NCBI RefSeq assembly: GCF_016428905.1
Contig: NZ_JAELTQ010000006.1
Location: 21,495 to 85,494 of the forward strand
From: Dyella sp. ASV24
GTDB taxonomy: Bacteria > Pseudomonadota > Gammaproteobacteria > Xanthomonadales > Rhodanobacteraceae
Length of the DNA: 64,000 nt
Direction: 5' to 3'
How positions within the stretch are numbered: the first letter of the stretch is position 1; each line of letters begins with the position of its first letter. The position numbers were made by a program, and so were the translations under genes. Below the pieces are notes generated by a model. That model made no database searches. It saw only the letters and a list, made by a program, of their open reading frames with translations, and was not told where the DNA came from. Positions 17,182 to 24,446 of this stretch are shown here, one piece after another.

Positions 17182-17886
17182 TTAGAGAACTAGCGAGCGA
17201 AAGGCATGTTGGTGGAAGGGAATGTCGTCTTCTCCAAATCCGCCACCACCGCCACCACCGCCACCGCCGCCACTGTTGCCGTAGCGGGTGTTACCGCCGT
17301 AGTTCCCACCATCGCCATTGCCACCGCCGTTGCCACCGCGCTGCTGACCACCGCCATAGTTGTCGCCACCGCGCGTTTGGCCACCACCGTTGCCGCCACC
17401 GTTTCCACCGCCGTAGCCACCCTGGCGCTGGTGGCCGCCATTGCCGTTGCCGTTTCCACCGCCGTTGCCGTGGCGATTGCCGCCGCCGTTGTTGCTGTGC
17501 TGCTGGCGATTGCCGCCGCCATTGCTACGCTGGCCGTCGCCGTCACCCTGGCCACCACCAAGCATCTGCATCTCATTGGCGATGATGTCAGTGCTGAAGC
17601 GCTCAACACCGTCCTTGTCCGTGTACTTGTCAGTGCGCAGCGACCCTTCGACGTAGATCTGGCGACCCTTCTTCAAATACTCGCCAGCGATTTCAGCCAA
17701 GCGGCCGAACAGCTTCACGCGATGCCACTCGGTGCGCTCCTGCTTCTCGCCGCTCTGCTTGTCGGTCCAGTTCTCGGACGTTGCGATGCGGATGCTGGTG
17801 ATCGCAGTGCCGTTCCCGGTGTAGCGCGTCTCGGGGTCCGCGCCAAGGTTGCCAACGATGATGACTTTGTTGATGCCACGCGACAT
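17182..17886 (-). CDS. ssb: Single-stranded DNA-binding protein (SSB)
   Basis: The product has 234 residues. The OB-fold domain spans about 1-110 ([20 protein letters not shown], then [24 protein letters not shown]). It is followed by a very long Gly/Asn/Gln-rich linker (about 115-215). The acidic partner-binding tip EDDIPF is present at 219-224 but is not C-terminal: ten further residues ([10 protein letters not shown]) follow before the stop. In known SSBs the terminal Pro-Phe with a free carboxylate binds partners, so this extension is odd. Start ATG has GAGG about 11 bases upstream. It is a single gene with its own terminator and would protect transferred single-stranded DNA and support replication. 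Confidence 0.95.
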   Translation of the reverse strand: MSRGINKVIIVGNLGADPETRYTGNGTAITSIRIATSENWTDKQSGEKQERTEWHRVKLFGRLAEIAGEYLKKGRQIYVEGSLRTDKYTDKDGVERFSTDIIANEMQMLGGGQGDGDGQRSNGGGNRQQHSNNGGGNRHGNGGGNGNGNGGHQRQGGYGGGNGGGNGGGQTRGGDNYGGGQQRGGNGGGNGDGGNYGGNTRYGNSGGGGGGGGGGGFGEDDIPFHQHAFRSLVL

Positions 17887-18068
17887 AGGGATTTTTCCTC
17901 ATTCGTGCCAATTGTTAGAGCAATGGTTACTTCCATTTGTTGGAGCAACCGACGCGACCTTCTCTTGATGGAAACGGGAAAGTTCGTGCCCTAAGGACGA
18001 TCCGGCACGCCGCACCACTTGAATAGCATCGTGCGGTATCAAACCACCGCGCAAAATTCGAATCGAAA

Positions 18069-18320
18069 CTACGCGGCCCTAGCGGCCGGCTGACGCTGGA
18101 CATCGGGTCGCAGCGTGTAGTCCGTGCCATACGGCTCATCGGTTACACGAAACCCTGCAGCAGAAGCGATGGCTTCCACGTCCACGTCGTCGAGTGACGC
18201 GCGCGGCACGCCGAGCCCGTTGTCTGCCGTGCAGGCGATGCCCAGCGCCGACGCAAACTCGGCCTGGGTGGTGCAGGTCTTGGGGAGACCCGCGCGAATT
18301 ACCGTGACGCTCACTGACAT
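18069..18320 (-). CDS. Small unknown protein (83 aa) downstream of the PRTRC cluster
   Basis: The sequence begins MSVSVTVIRAGLPKTC and shows a compact alternating pattern without membrane segments. A GAGAGAGGA-like purine run lies just before the ATG. Copy c of the dispersed palindrome sits 66 bp upstream of its start. I do not recognise the family; it could belong to the PRTRC or SSB transcription units. Confidence 0.55.
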   Translation of the reverse strand: MSVSVTVIRAGLPKTCTTQAEFASALGIACTADNGLGVPRASLDDVDVEAIASAAGFRVTDEPYGTDYTLRPDVQRQPAARAA

Positions 18321-18385
18321 TCCTCTCTCCTCTACCTAGTCCGGAGGCGACGGCAGTATCTCCGCCGCCCCTCGTCATCCATGCC

Positions 18386-18416
18386 CAAAACTCCCCGTCC
18401 TTAAACGGGGGTTTCC
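18386..18416. repeat. Dispersed palindromic element copy c
   Basis: CAAAAC, 19 bases, GTTTCC. One half is degenerate; the intact half on the minus strand is ACGGGAAACCCC, identical to copy a. It lies 66 bp upstream of the 83-residue gene and just after the ThiF gene stop. Confidence 0.5.
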
Positions 18417-18451
18417 CGTCGCGAGCCGACAGCCGCGCGGGTTGTCAGCCC

Positions 18452-19255
18452 TCAATCCTTCTTTCTTCCCTTCTTCGGCTTCGGCTGGTAGCCATAGAAG
18501 GCCCATGCCTCCGGGTCGATCTTCATCGGCCGCGTGATGACCGCCGGGTGCGTTTCGACGTGGTAGCCGTGATGGTCGAGCTGACCGTGCCGGATCAGCG
18601 TCCACAGCATTGAGATTCCCAGCATGGCCACCTGCTGGTTGATGGGGAACTCCTGCCGGGTAATCGCCTCCTCCATTGAGCACGACGGCTCCTCGCTGTC
18701 CACCTGCTCCATGCTGGCCAGCTCGGGGTAGAGGTCGAACACGTTGGGCAAGCGCAACGGCGCTTCGCAGTCGCCAAGGTGCCCCAGCATCACCTGCCCG
18801 GTTTTCGGGCCGTTGCCGAAGTCGAGCCAGAGCAACCCTTTCCCCGCCTTCGTACCCATCTGGCCGATGGCGGCGCGCACGGCCGCCTTGTCCGTACAGG
18901 TCACGAGAAGGTCCGGCACGCGGTACGTGGTGCGCAACTCGTTCGGAGCGAAGAAGCGATGCTCCGGTTTCCACGCGAAGCCATACGCTTGGTTGATGCG
19001 CTGGACCAAGCACATGACCTTGGATGCACCTATGTCCGCCTCGTAGAAGCGCTGACGCCCCACGTTCGCGCGCCCCACGGTGTCGCCATCCATCAGCGTC
19101 ACGTCAAACCCCGGATGCCCGAGCGCCATGAGCGTGTGCTGAAGGCGCGCCAGCCCTTCCGCAAAGTGGCTACCAGTGCCACCCAGACCTACCACGGTGA
19201 CACGGGTGCGCTCGCTGCCAATCAAAGACGTGGGCGCTGGAAACACGTTCGACAT
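18452..19255 (-). CDS. PRTRC ThiF-family (E1-like) adenylating protein
   Basis: A 267-residue E1/ThiF-fold protein. Its Rossmann ATP-binding loop is GLGGTGS (residues 23-29), followed by LMDGDTVGRANVGRQ with the Asp, Asn and Arg positions typical of E1-like adenylation. A later EPSCSMEEA segment (Cys near 196) may supply a thioester cysteine. By analogy it would activate the C-terminus of the ubiquitin-like C protein. The ATG at 19255 shares a base with the stop of the PRTRC A gene (TGATG); frame open further upstream lies inside that gene. The C-terminal tail is lysine-rich. Confidence 0.88.
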   Translation of the reverse strand: MSNVFPAPTSLIGSERTRVTVVGLGGTGSHFAEGLARLQHTLMALGHPGFDVTLMDGDTVGRANVGRQRFYEADIGASKVMCLVQRINQAYGFAWKPEHRFFAPNELRTTYRVPDLLVTCTDKAAVRAAIGQMGTKAGKGLLWLDFGNGPKTGQVMLGHLGDCEAPLRLPNVFDLYPELASMEQVDSEEPSCSMEEAITRQEFPINQQVAMLGISMLWTLIRHGQLDHHGYHVETHPAVITRPMKIDPEAWAFYGYQPKPKKGRKKD

Positions 19256-19869
19256 CAGAGCACTCCGAGGCGCGTCAGATCGCCTGACGAAAGAGGAATC
19301 AGATAGGGAGGGCATACAAACCGAATGCACGATTTGAGCGTCTCACGTGATTCGCAGCGCCCAAGAACGACCGCAATGTACGGACCCTCACGGCTCAGAT
19401 CGGACAGGTCGTCGGTGGCGGAGAAATACTCGGCGTGCGCGCCGTGGCTGTGCATGTCGATCAGGAGCGACTTGTCGTCGAACACGTCCATGTAGCGCAC
19501 ATGGCTTCCGCTAGCTGAGAGCACGGGCGGTTGCACAAGCGTCCAACCATTCGCCCCCCGCACCACGCCCGCAGCCACCTCCTGCGTGCCGTCGCGCAGA
19601 GCGATGTTCGCAAGCTGGCCAAGCCACGAGACATCCAACGGACCGCCGGTTGGGCGCAAGAACTCCTCAGTCGGCCCATAGGGAAGCGCCACTGCCGATA
19701 TGCGCAGACGGGCGTGGAGCGCCTCGCTGCGAACCTCCAGATACACTCCGTCCGCCGCCAAGAGGAATCGCTTGCGACCGACTGCCAGGTCGTCCAGCGA
19801 CCCGAATCGCGGAATCGGAATGGGAGGACACACTGCGACGAGCACGTCGTCGCGCTTATCAGTCGTCAT
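19255..19869 (-). CDS. PRTRC system protein A, JAMM/Mov34-type peptidase-like
   Basis: The product has 204 residues. A JAMM-like metalloprotease signature is visible: Glu97, then HSH (His140 and His142), and Ser150/Asp153 in FSATDD. JAMM enzymes in ubiquitin systems trim or remove ubiquitin-like tags with a zinc ion, so this is the candidate processing or deconjugating enzyme. The gene lies between B and ThiF, with 10 bp to B and one shared base with ThiF. No signal peptide. Confidence 0.85.
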   Translation of the reverse strand: MTTDKRDDVLVAVCPPIPIPRFGSLDDLAVGRKRFLLAADGVYLEVRSEALHARLRISAVALPYGPTEEFLRPTGGPLDVSWLGQLANIALRDGTQEVAAGVVRGANGWTLVQPPVLSASGSHVRYMDVFDDKSLLIDMHSHGAHAEYFSATDDLSDLSREGPYIAVVLGRCESRETLKSCIRFVCPPYLIPLSSGDLTRLGVL

Positions 19870-19879
19870 GGCGCGGCCC

Positions 19880-20653
19880 TCAGTGGTGATCCGAGGGCTT
19901 GCCGACCAGCCAGTCTTTCAGGCGCACGCCCAACGGTGCGGGTCGATCTTCAGGGAACGGCTGATTCACACCGTCAAGCTTCGCCCAGAAGTCGCACACG
20001 TCCTGCGTGACACCCTGCTTGTCCGCTTGCAGCGCGTGGCGATTGTTCGAATGGGTGAAGGCGGTGTCGAAGATCACCGCCTCCCACTGTTCCATGTCCG
20101 CCAGCGTGCAGCCGAGTGGCAGAACCGCGTCGCCCGTGCACACTCGCCCATCGGCGTAGATGTTCGGTAGGGCCGACTGCATCAGCTCCGTCTCGCCGGT
20201 GGGACGCGTCGCACCATCCCCGGCGAACGAAGCGATGTAGAGAGTGCGCTCGACGACCTTGAACACGAGATTCGGCCAGACCACGTTGAGGGTCTTCGGG
20301 TTCCCCTCGGGGTCGCGGACGTGCATCGCGCGCTGGGTGGATGGCCACCACCAGACGAGGTTGTAGGGGTCTTTGTAAAGCAGGTAGTCGGGGAACACCG
20401 TCGCTTCTGTGATCTCGTCCAGACGGGACAGGAGAAGCTTGATGACTTCGGCCTCATCAGCGCGGGTCAGCGGGCTGCCTGGTCCAATGATCGGAGCACC
20501 GCTCACGTCGGTCACGGTGTGCGACGTAACCAGCTCCAGGGTGTTGGTGTGGGGGCGGCAGTGAAAGAGCAGCGCGAGCTTTGTTGCGATGGACTTGGCG
20601 GCGCAGTTCTTGAACTGTTCCTCAGATGCGGTCGATACGAGGGCCTTGGGCAT
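19880..20653 (-). CDS. PRTRC system protein B, E2-like
   Basis: A 257-residue protein. The segment ALPNIYADGRVCTG (Cys172) resembles the region around the active cysteine of E2 ubiquitin-conjugating enzymes (proline-containing strand, short loop, Cys). The PRTRC B family has been described as E2-fold related; the catalytic role is inferred. I use the ATG at 20653, which has TGGAG seven bases upstream and overlaps the F gene end by 32 bp, rather than a longer frame reaching 20701. Confidence 0.82.
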   Translation of the reverse strand: MPKALVSTASEEQFKNCAAKSIATKLALLFHCRPHTNTLELVTSHTVTDVSGAPIIGPGSPLTRADEAEVIKLLLSRLDEITEATVFPDYLLYKDPYNLVWWWPSTQRAMHVRDPEGNPKTLNVVWPNLVFKVVERTLYIASFAGDGATRPTGETELMQSALPNIYADGRVCTGDAVLPLGCTLADMEQWEAVIFDTAFTHSNNRHALQADKQGVTQDVCDFWAKLDGVNQPFPEDRPAPLGVRLKDWLVGKPSDHH

Positions 20654-21950
20654 ATTCAAACTCCACGAGGTAGCTGATGGCGGCAATTGCGGCTGACGCA
20701 CTGATAATTGCCGCCTTCGCCACAGCCAAAAGTTCGCTCGGTTTCTTCATGCTGCTCGGCGCGAGGTGAACCGCATGGGCTTCCTCGCCATGCCCCTGCA
20801 TCGCGTGTTCATAGAGTTCGTCCAGTGCGCATTGCGTTGGGGTGATCGTGGCGTAGAACGCCATGCCGTCCGCGTGGTCGCGTATCACCCGGTCGATGCG
20901 CGTGCGCTCCGTCGCGTGCACGGCTTCCGCAACGGCGTTCAACCCCTTCAGCAATCGCGCGCCCGCCCCTCGCTTCGGCAGAGGCTTTCGGTTGGCATCA
21001 GCCGCTCGGTCAGCGGCCTTTCTGGCTGCGCGGCGAAACTTCAGGATTTCACGCAGATTGTCCCGGTCGATGTCGTCAGGGCCACCCCATCCCCAGCAGT
21101 CGGTCAGGCCCTCCAAAGCGTCGGCGTCATACGACGGCTCGCTTCCCTCCCACGTCACCTTTTGCTCAAGGTCGCTCAGACCTTCGTCCATCGAGCCAAG
21201 AACGTAATTGGCGGCGTGCTGAGTCTCCATCATTGTCAGACCATGCCCGCCTGCGGAAATGTGGTCCCACAGGCGATGCACCTCGGCGTAGAGAGCCGGT
21301 TCAGTCGCAGGATTCACCGGGAACCCAACGAAAGGCGTGTCATCCATCAACACCACGATGCCGTCGCCCACGTCGCCCTCGCTATTGCTGAACGCCCCGT
21401 CGATGGCATAGCTGTCCTTCATGCACGCGAAAGCTCGGTGCAACGGCGCGGGCAGCACGTCGTAGCAGCTATAGACCTTCTCGGGATGAGGAATAGCGGC
21501 TTCCGTGCAAGTGCGCTCGAAGAACCTCGTCCAACCTCGCATGGCACATTCGGCCAGGTTCTGGTCCGCGCCGGACTCAACGGCTTCGGTCACCTCCTCC
21601 GCCGTCAAGTCACCCGACAGGTGGAACGCGCGCAGCCATGCCGCGAGCCCGTCCACGACCTGCTGCGTGAGTACCCTAACGTCCTTCGTCGCCTTTAGCG
21701 CCTTGCGCGGCAGCGCGGGAACCTCGGGCAGGGTTGCGTGCGCGGCCATGAGTGCGAACAGTCGATTGCCCCGCTGACGTAGGGCGCGGTCCACGTCACT
21801 CGGCTTGACCACGCCCGCGTGCAGGGCCTTGATGACCGTGCGTGCAGCCGTCGCGCGAGCGTTGTCTGAGACGCCACTGAGGACTTCCGAGGACATGCGC
21901 AGCGTGTGAACGTATGCGCCTGCGTCGAGGCGGGGGATCGACAAGAGCAT
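20622..21950 (-). CDS. PRTRC system protein F
   Basis: The product has 442 residues. Helix-rich in its N-terminal half, with an acidic middle containing a GGHGLTMMETQHAANYVLG stretch and a basic arginine-rich patch (FRRAARKAADRAADANRK). The C-terminus ends in a hydrophobic segment. No enzymatic motif is recognised, and its function is unknown in the literature I know. The gene follows C after three bases and overlaps B, so it is translated from the same mRNA. Assigned as F from position and size. Confidence 0.75.
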   Translation of the reverse strand: MLLSIPRLDAGAYVHTLRMSSEVLSGVSDNARATAARTVIKALHAGVVKPSDVDRALRQRGNRLFALMAAHATLPEVPALPRKALKATKDVRVLTQQVVDGLAAWLRAFHLSGDLTAEEVTEAVESGADQNLAECAMRGWTRFFERTCTEAAIPHPEKVYSCYDVLPAPLHRAFACMKDSYAIDGAFSNSEGDVGDGIVVLMDDTPFVGFPVNPATEPALYAEVHRLWDHISAGGHGLTMMETQHAANYVLGSMDEGLSDLEQKVTWEGSEPSYDADALEGLTDCWGWGGPDDIDRDNLREILKFRRAARKAADRAADANRKPLPKRGAGARLLKGLNAVAEAVHATERTRIDRVIRDHADGMAFYATITPTQCALDELYEHAMQGHGEEAHAVHLAPSSMKKPSELLAVAKAAIISASAAIAAISYLVEFEYAQGPRIDRI

Positions 21951-21953
21951 GAT

Positions 21954-22367
21954 TTACACCAAGGGCAGATAGGCGGACTTGACGGGCGAAGGGGCTTCCT
22001 CGGCGATGTGACGGCAACGGTCGAACACCGCCTTCCATGCGGAGGTTCGGGATACCTCCTGCGGCGTACCCGCCCAGTTGCTTAGGCGCGCAATGGTGTC
22101 CGCCACGCGCTTCTTCTCGCGGCTGCCCGGTGCGCCCTTGGTCTGCACCGTGGGCTTGCGGATCGAGTAGACGAGCGCACCAGCTTCCTCGCTCGGCTCG
22201 CCGAGCGTGGCGTTCGCGAGGTAGGGATAGTTCGGGACGAACGCGGCCAGCACCTGCTCAGGCGACATGCTCGGGTCAATGTCCTCCAACGTCGTGCCGG
22301 TCGGGAGACGGAATCGGCGCGGCAGGCGCTGAATTTGGGAGAGCGTGGGGTCGATGGCGGTGTTCAT
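21954..22367 (-). CDS. PRTRC system protein C, ubiquitin-like, with an extended C-terminus
   Basis: The product has 137 residues. The first 78 match the PRTRC C pattern: IDPSMSPEQVLAAF, then NYPYLANATLGEP and GALVYSIRKPTVQTKG. As I recall the family, such proteins end at about the TKG motif near residue 70-75. Here TKG is at 76-78 and a further 59 residues follow. This resembles a ubiquitin-like precursor that could be cut after TKG by the JAMM protein encoded in the same operon. The ATG at 22367 overlaps the E stop (ATGA). Confidence 0.8.
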   Translation of the reverse strand: MNTAIDPTLSQIQRLPRRFRLPTGTTLEDIDPSMSPEQVLAAFVPNYPYLANATLGEPSEEAGALVYSIRKPTVQTKGAPGSREKKRVADTIARLSNWAGTPQEVSRTSAWKAVFDRCRHIAEEAPSPVKSAYLPLV

Positions 22368-22969
22368 TCTTCGGTCTCCTCCTCGGTGTCCTGATCGGTG
22401 CTTTCGTCCAACGACTCCGTCGCGGTTTCAGCCGGATCGGCCTCGGAGCTTTCTTTGTTGCTGGACGATTCGTTGCTGGTCGCGTCCGCCGCAGCCGGTG
22501 CCGTCGCCGCCGCGTCGGCCGCGACACTGAACAAGTCCGCTGCCGGCGGTGCGGCAGGTGCCGGTGCCGCTGCGGTGGTCTTGGCGGGTGTCGAGGCTTT
22601 GGCGGGCTTCACACCCGGCTTGGGCTTGTTCTTCGCTTCCGCCGCTGCCTTCGCTGCTGCCTCCTTGGCTTCGGCAACCTTCTGGCGATATGCCTCGATG
22701 GCCGTCAGCGCCGGTTGACGCTCTGCGTCGTACAGCGCGATGGCGGAGGCCATCTGATCGTCGAGGTCGGCGTCCTGGGGCGCGGTGATGACAAAGGGCA
22801 GCGCGAGCACTGCTTGCAGGTGAGCGAGTTCGTCGTCGTTCGTCTCCGCCTGCATGTCGGCCAGCTTCGGAATGACGAGGAGGCTGAAGCCCTTGTCGGT
22901 CGGCTTCAGCGTGATCGTGACCTCCGACTGCCCCTTGAGCAGCGGCTTGAGAGAGTTGAGAAAGGACAT
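22364..22969 (-). CDS. PRTRC system protein E
   Basis: The product has 201 residues from the ATG at 22969, which has GGAG seven bases upstream; a longer frame reaching 23029 has no such site. The N-terminal domain (about 1-105) has the MSFLNSLKPLLKG start and a beta-type segment VTITLKPTDKGFSLLVIPKL typical of E. The remainder is a helical Ala/Lys stretch (QKVAEAKEAAAKAAAEAKNK) and then an acidic Ser/Glu/Asp tail. First gene of the PRTRC run, which reads E, C, F, B, A, ThiF. A ParB-like gene, usual in this system, is not in the window. Confidence 0.8.
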   Translation of the reverse strand: MSFLNSLKPLLKGQSEVTITLKPTDKGFSLLVIPKLADMQAETNDDELAHLQAVLALPFVITAPQDADLDDQMASAIALYDAERQPALTAIEAYRQKVAEAKEAAAKAAAEAKNKPKPGVKPAKASTPAKTTAAAPAPAAPPAADLFSVAADAAATAPAAADATSNESSSNKESSEADPAETATESLDESTDQDTEEETEE

Positions 22970-23047
22970 GGCAAGCTCCGTTGGAAGTGTTTTGATTTCA
23001 CCGCGCCGAAGCCCGGAAAAAAGATGCAAGCAAAACTGCGGAGCCGA

Positions 23048-24142
23048 TCAGGCGGCTTGGCGCGCCTCGCCCTTGATCTTGATTTGCGCGAGCGTGCAGT
23101 CGTCAACGGACACGTCATCGCGCTCGCCCTTGTAGACGGGCTGGTACAGCGATCCCCCCTGTCTCGCGAGGTAGAGATAGATCACCTCGACAAGCGCACC
23201 GACTGCGGGCACCTGGTGGTTCGGCGGAATGGTTACGTTGCCGATGTCGATCCAGGTCTGCCCGTCATGGACTTCGATGCCCACGCTGCGCTTAGTCGGA
23301 TGGACGCTGCACACGCGCACGGTGGCAGACTCGACGAACTTCACCTTGAGCGCGTCGCCATCGGACTTGCTGATGCCGGCGATGTAGGCAGCAGAACCCC
23401 GCTTGAACACCACGCCTTCGGCACCGCCCGCCTTGAGCGCTTCGTAGGTTCGGCGCTTGGACGCGGTGAACGTCGTCGCGTGGCTTAGCACCAGATAGTC
23501 CCCAACCTCCCGAATCCACTGTTCCAGCTTCGCGTAGCGCGAGCGGAATGGAAGCTGGCGAATGTCCTCGCCCTGGAACTTGAGGAGGTCGAAAACGTAG
23601 ATGGTCTCTCCGACCACCTCACAGTCGATGACGGTCTCACCCGTGAAGTTGAAGACCTTGGATAGCTCGACTGCCTTTGTTGGGACGATGCGCTGCTTGC
23701 CCTTCTTATTGGCGGCGAGGACTTCCCCCGGCCAGAAGCCAATCGGGCAGCGCTCGCCGTCGTGCTTCTCCTGCATCATGTAAGCCGGATCGGCGATCAG
23801 CGCTTCTGAGTCCACCGACGACGGTGCGAGCAGTTGCAGGTCAATCTGAAAGATCAGGTCTTGCATCGAAGCGGCGGGCTTCGGAATCGTGGTGGCCACA
23901 CCGGCCGCGTCCGTGCGCTCGGTCTCCACGTACCCCTTGCGGACCTTGCTTTTGGCTACCTTCTCAAGCTCGCGCACCGCGTCAGCGTGGCTGGCGAAGA
24001 TGCCTGCCGACCCGTGATTGGATGAACCACCGATGCGCCCGTATTCGGTTTTGACTTCGTGGCCACCGGCGACGGTCGCTATCGAAAGGCCGTAGAACTT
24101 GAAGCTGCCGTTGCTGGTATTTTCGAGGCGGACAGAGAGCAT
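23048..24142 (-). CDS. ATP-dependent DNA ligase with an N-terminal WGR domain
   Basis: The product has 364 residues from the ATG at 24142. Residues 1-80 form a WGR domain (KTEYGRIGGSSN), a DNA-end or poly-ADP-ribose-related fold. The nucleotidyltransferase domain starts near 95; motif I is EKHDGER with Lys126 as the adenylated residue, motif III lies in IYVFDLL, and motif IV is GAEGVVFKR. It would seal nicks using ATP. It is shorter than replicative ligases, as are many plasmid and phage ligases. An upstream in-frame TTG (24178) is possible but has no ribosome binding site. It lies between the PRTRC operon and the methyltransferase-helicase gene. Confidence 0.85.
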   Translation of the reverse strand: MLSVRLENTSNGSFKFYGLSIATVAGGHEVKTEYGRIGGSSNHGSAGIFASHADAVRELEKVAKSKVRKGYVETERTDAAGVATTIPKPAASMQDLIFQIDLQLLAPSSVDSEALIADPAYMMQEKHDGERCPIGFWPGEVLAANKKGKQRIVPTKAVELSKVFNFTGETVIDCEVVGETIYVFDLLKFQGEDIRQLPFRSRYAKLEQWIREVGDYLVLSHATTFTASKRRTYEALKAGGAEGVVFKRGSAAYIAGISKSDGDALKVKFVESATVRVCSVHPTKRSVGIEVHDGQTWIDIGNVTIPPNHQVPAVGALVEVIYLYLARQGGSLYQPVYKGERDDVSVDDCTLAQIKIKGEARQAA

Positions 24143-24197
24143 TCGCGGGCACCATGTTGCTGGGAAGTGACCCAACAATGGCCCGGCGGTGCGATTC

Positions 24198-24446
24198 TCA
24201 TAGTTGAGCGAGATTCTGCAAGGGCCGCGTCAACTGCGTGACGAACGCACCCGCCGCAATCCACCCGTCACTGAATTCCGCGCCATCATCGAAGTGAACC
24301 CGGCGATCCAGATAGATCGTCTCCGCTTCTTGTGTCGTCTCGCGACCGAGAATCTTCGCCACGTCGGGAGACGACACACCGTGGCGGTAAAAGGTGGCAG
24401 TGTCCTCGCCCAGGACGACGCGACCTGTGTTCTTCTTATGCTGCAT
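24198..24446 (-). CDS. Small unknown protein (82 aa)
   Basis: This soluble protein begins MQHKKNTGRVVLGEDT and has no membrane segment or recognised motif. Its ATG lies inside the end of the methyltransferase-helicase gene (11 bp overlap), and a purine run (GGGAGAAG) lies upstream, which supports translation. Function unknown; it may act with the large protein upstream. Confidence 0.6.
   Translation of the reverse strand: MQHKKNTGRVVLGEDTATFYRHGVSSPDVAKILGRETTQEAETIYLDRRVHFDDGAEFSDGWIAAGAFVTQLTRPLQNLAQL

Noticed and set aside
17206..17994. Plus-strand 262-residue Ala/Val/Thr-rich frame over ssb
   Set aside because: It arises from the Gly/Asn repeat codons of the SSB linker read on the other strand.
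18375..19013. Minus-strand 212-residue frame overlapping the ThiF gene
   Set aside because: It is out of frame with ThiF, which has clear E1-like motifs.
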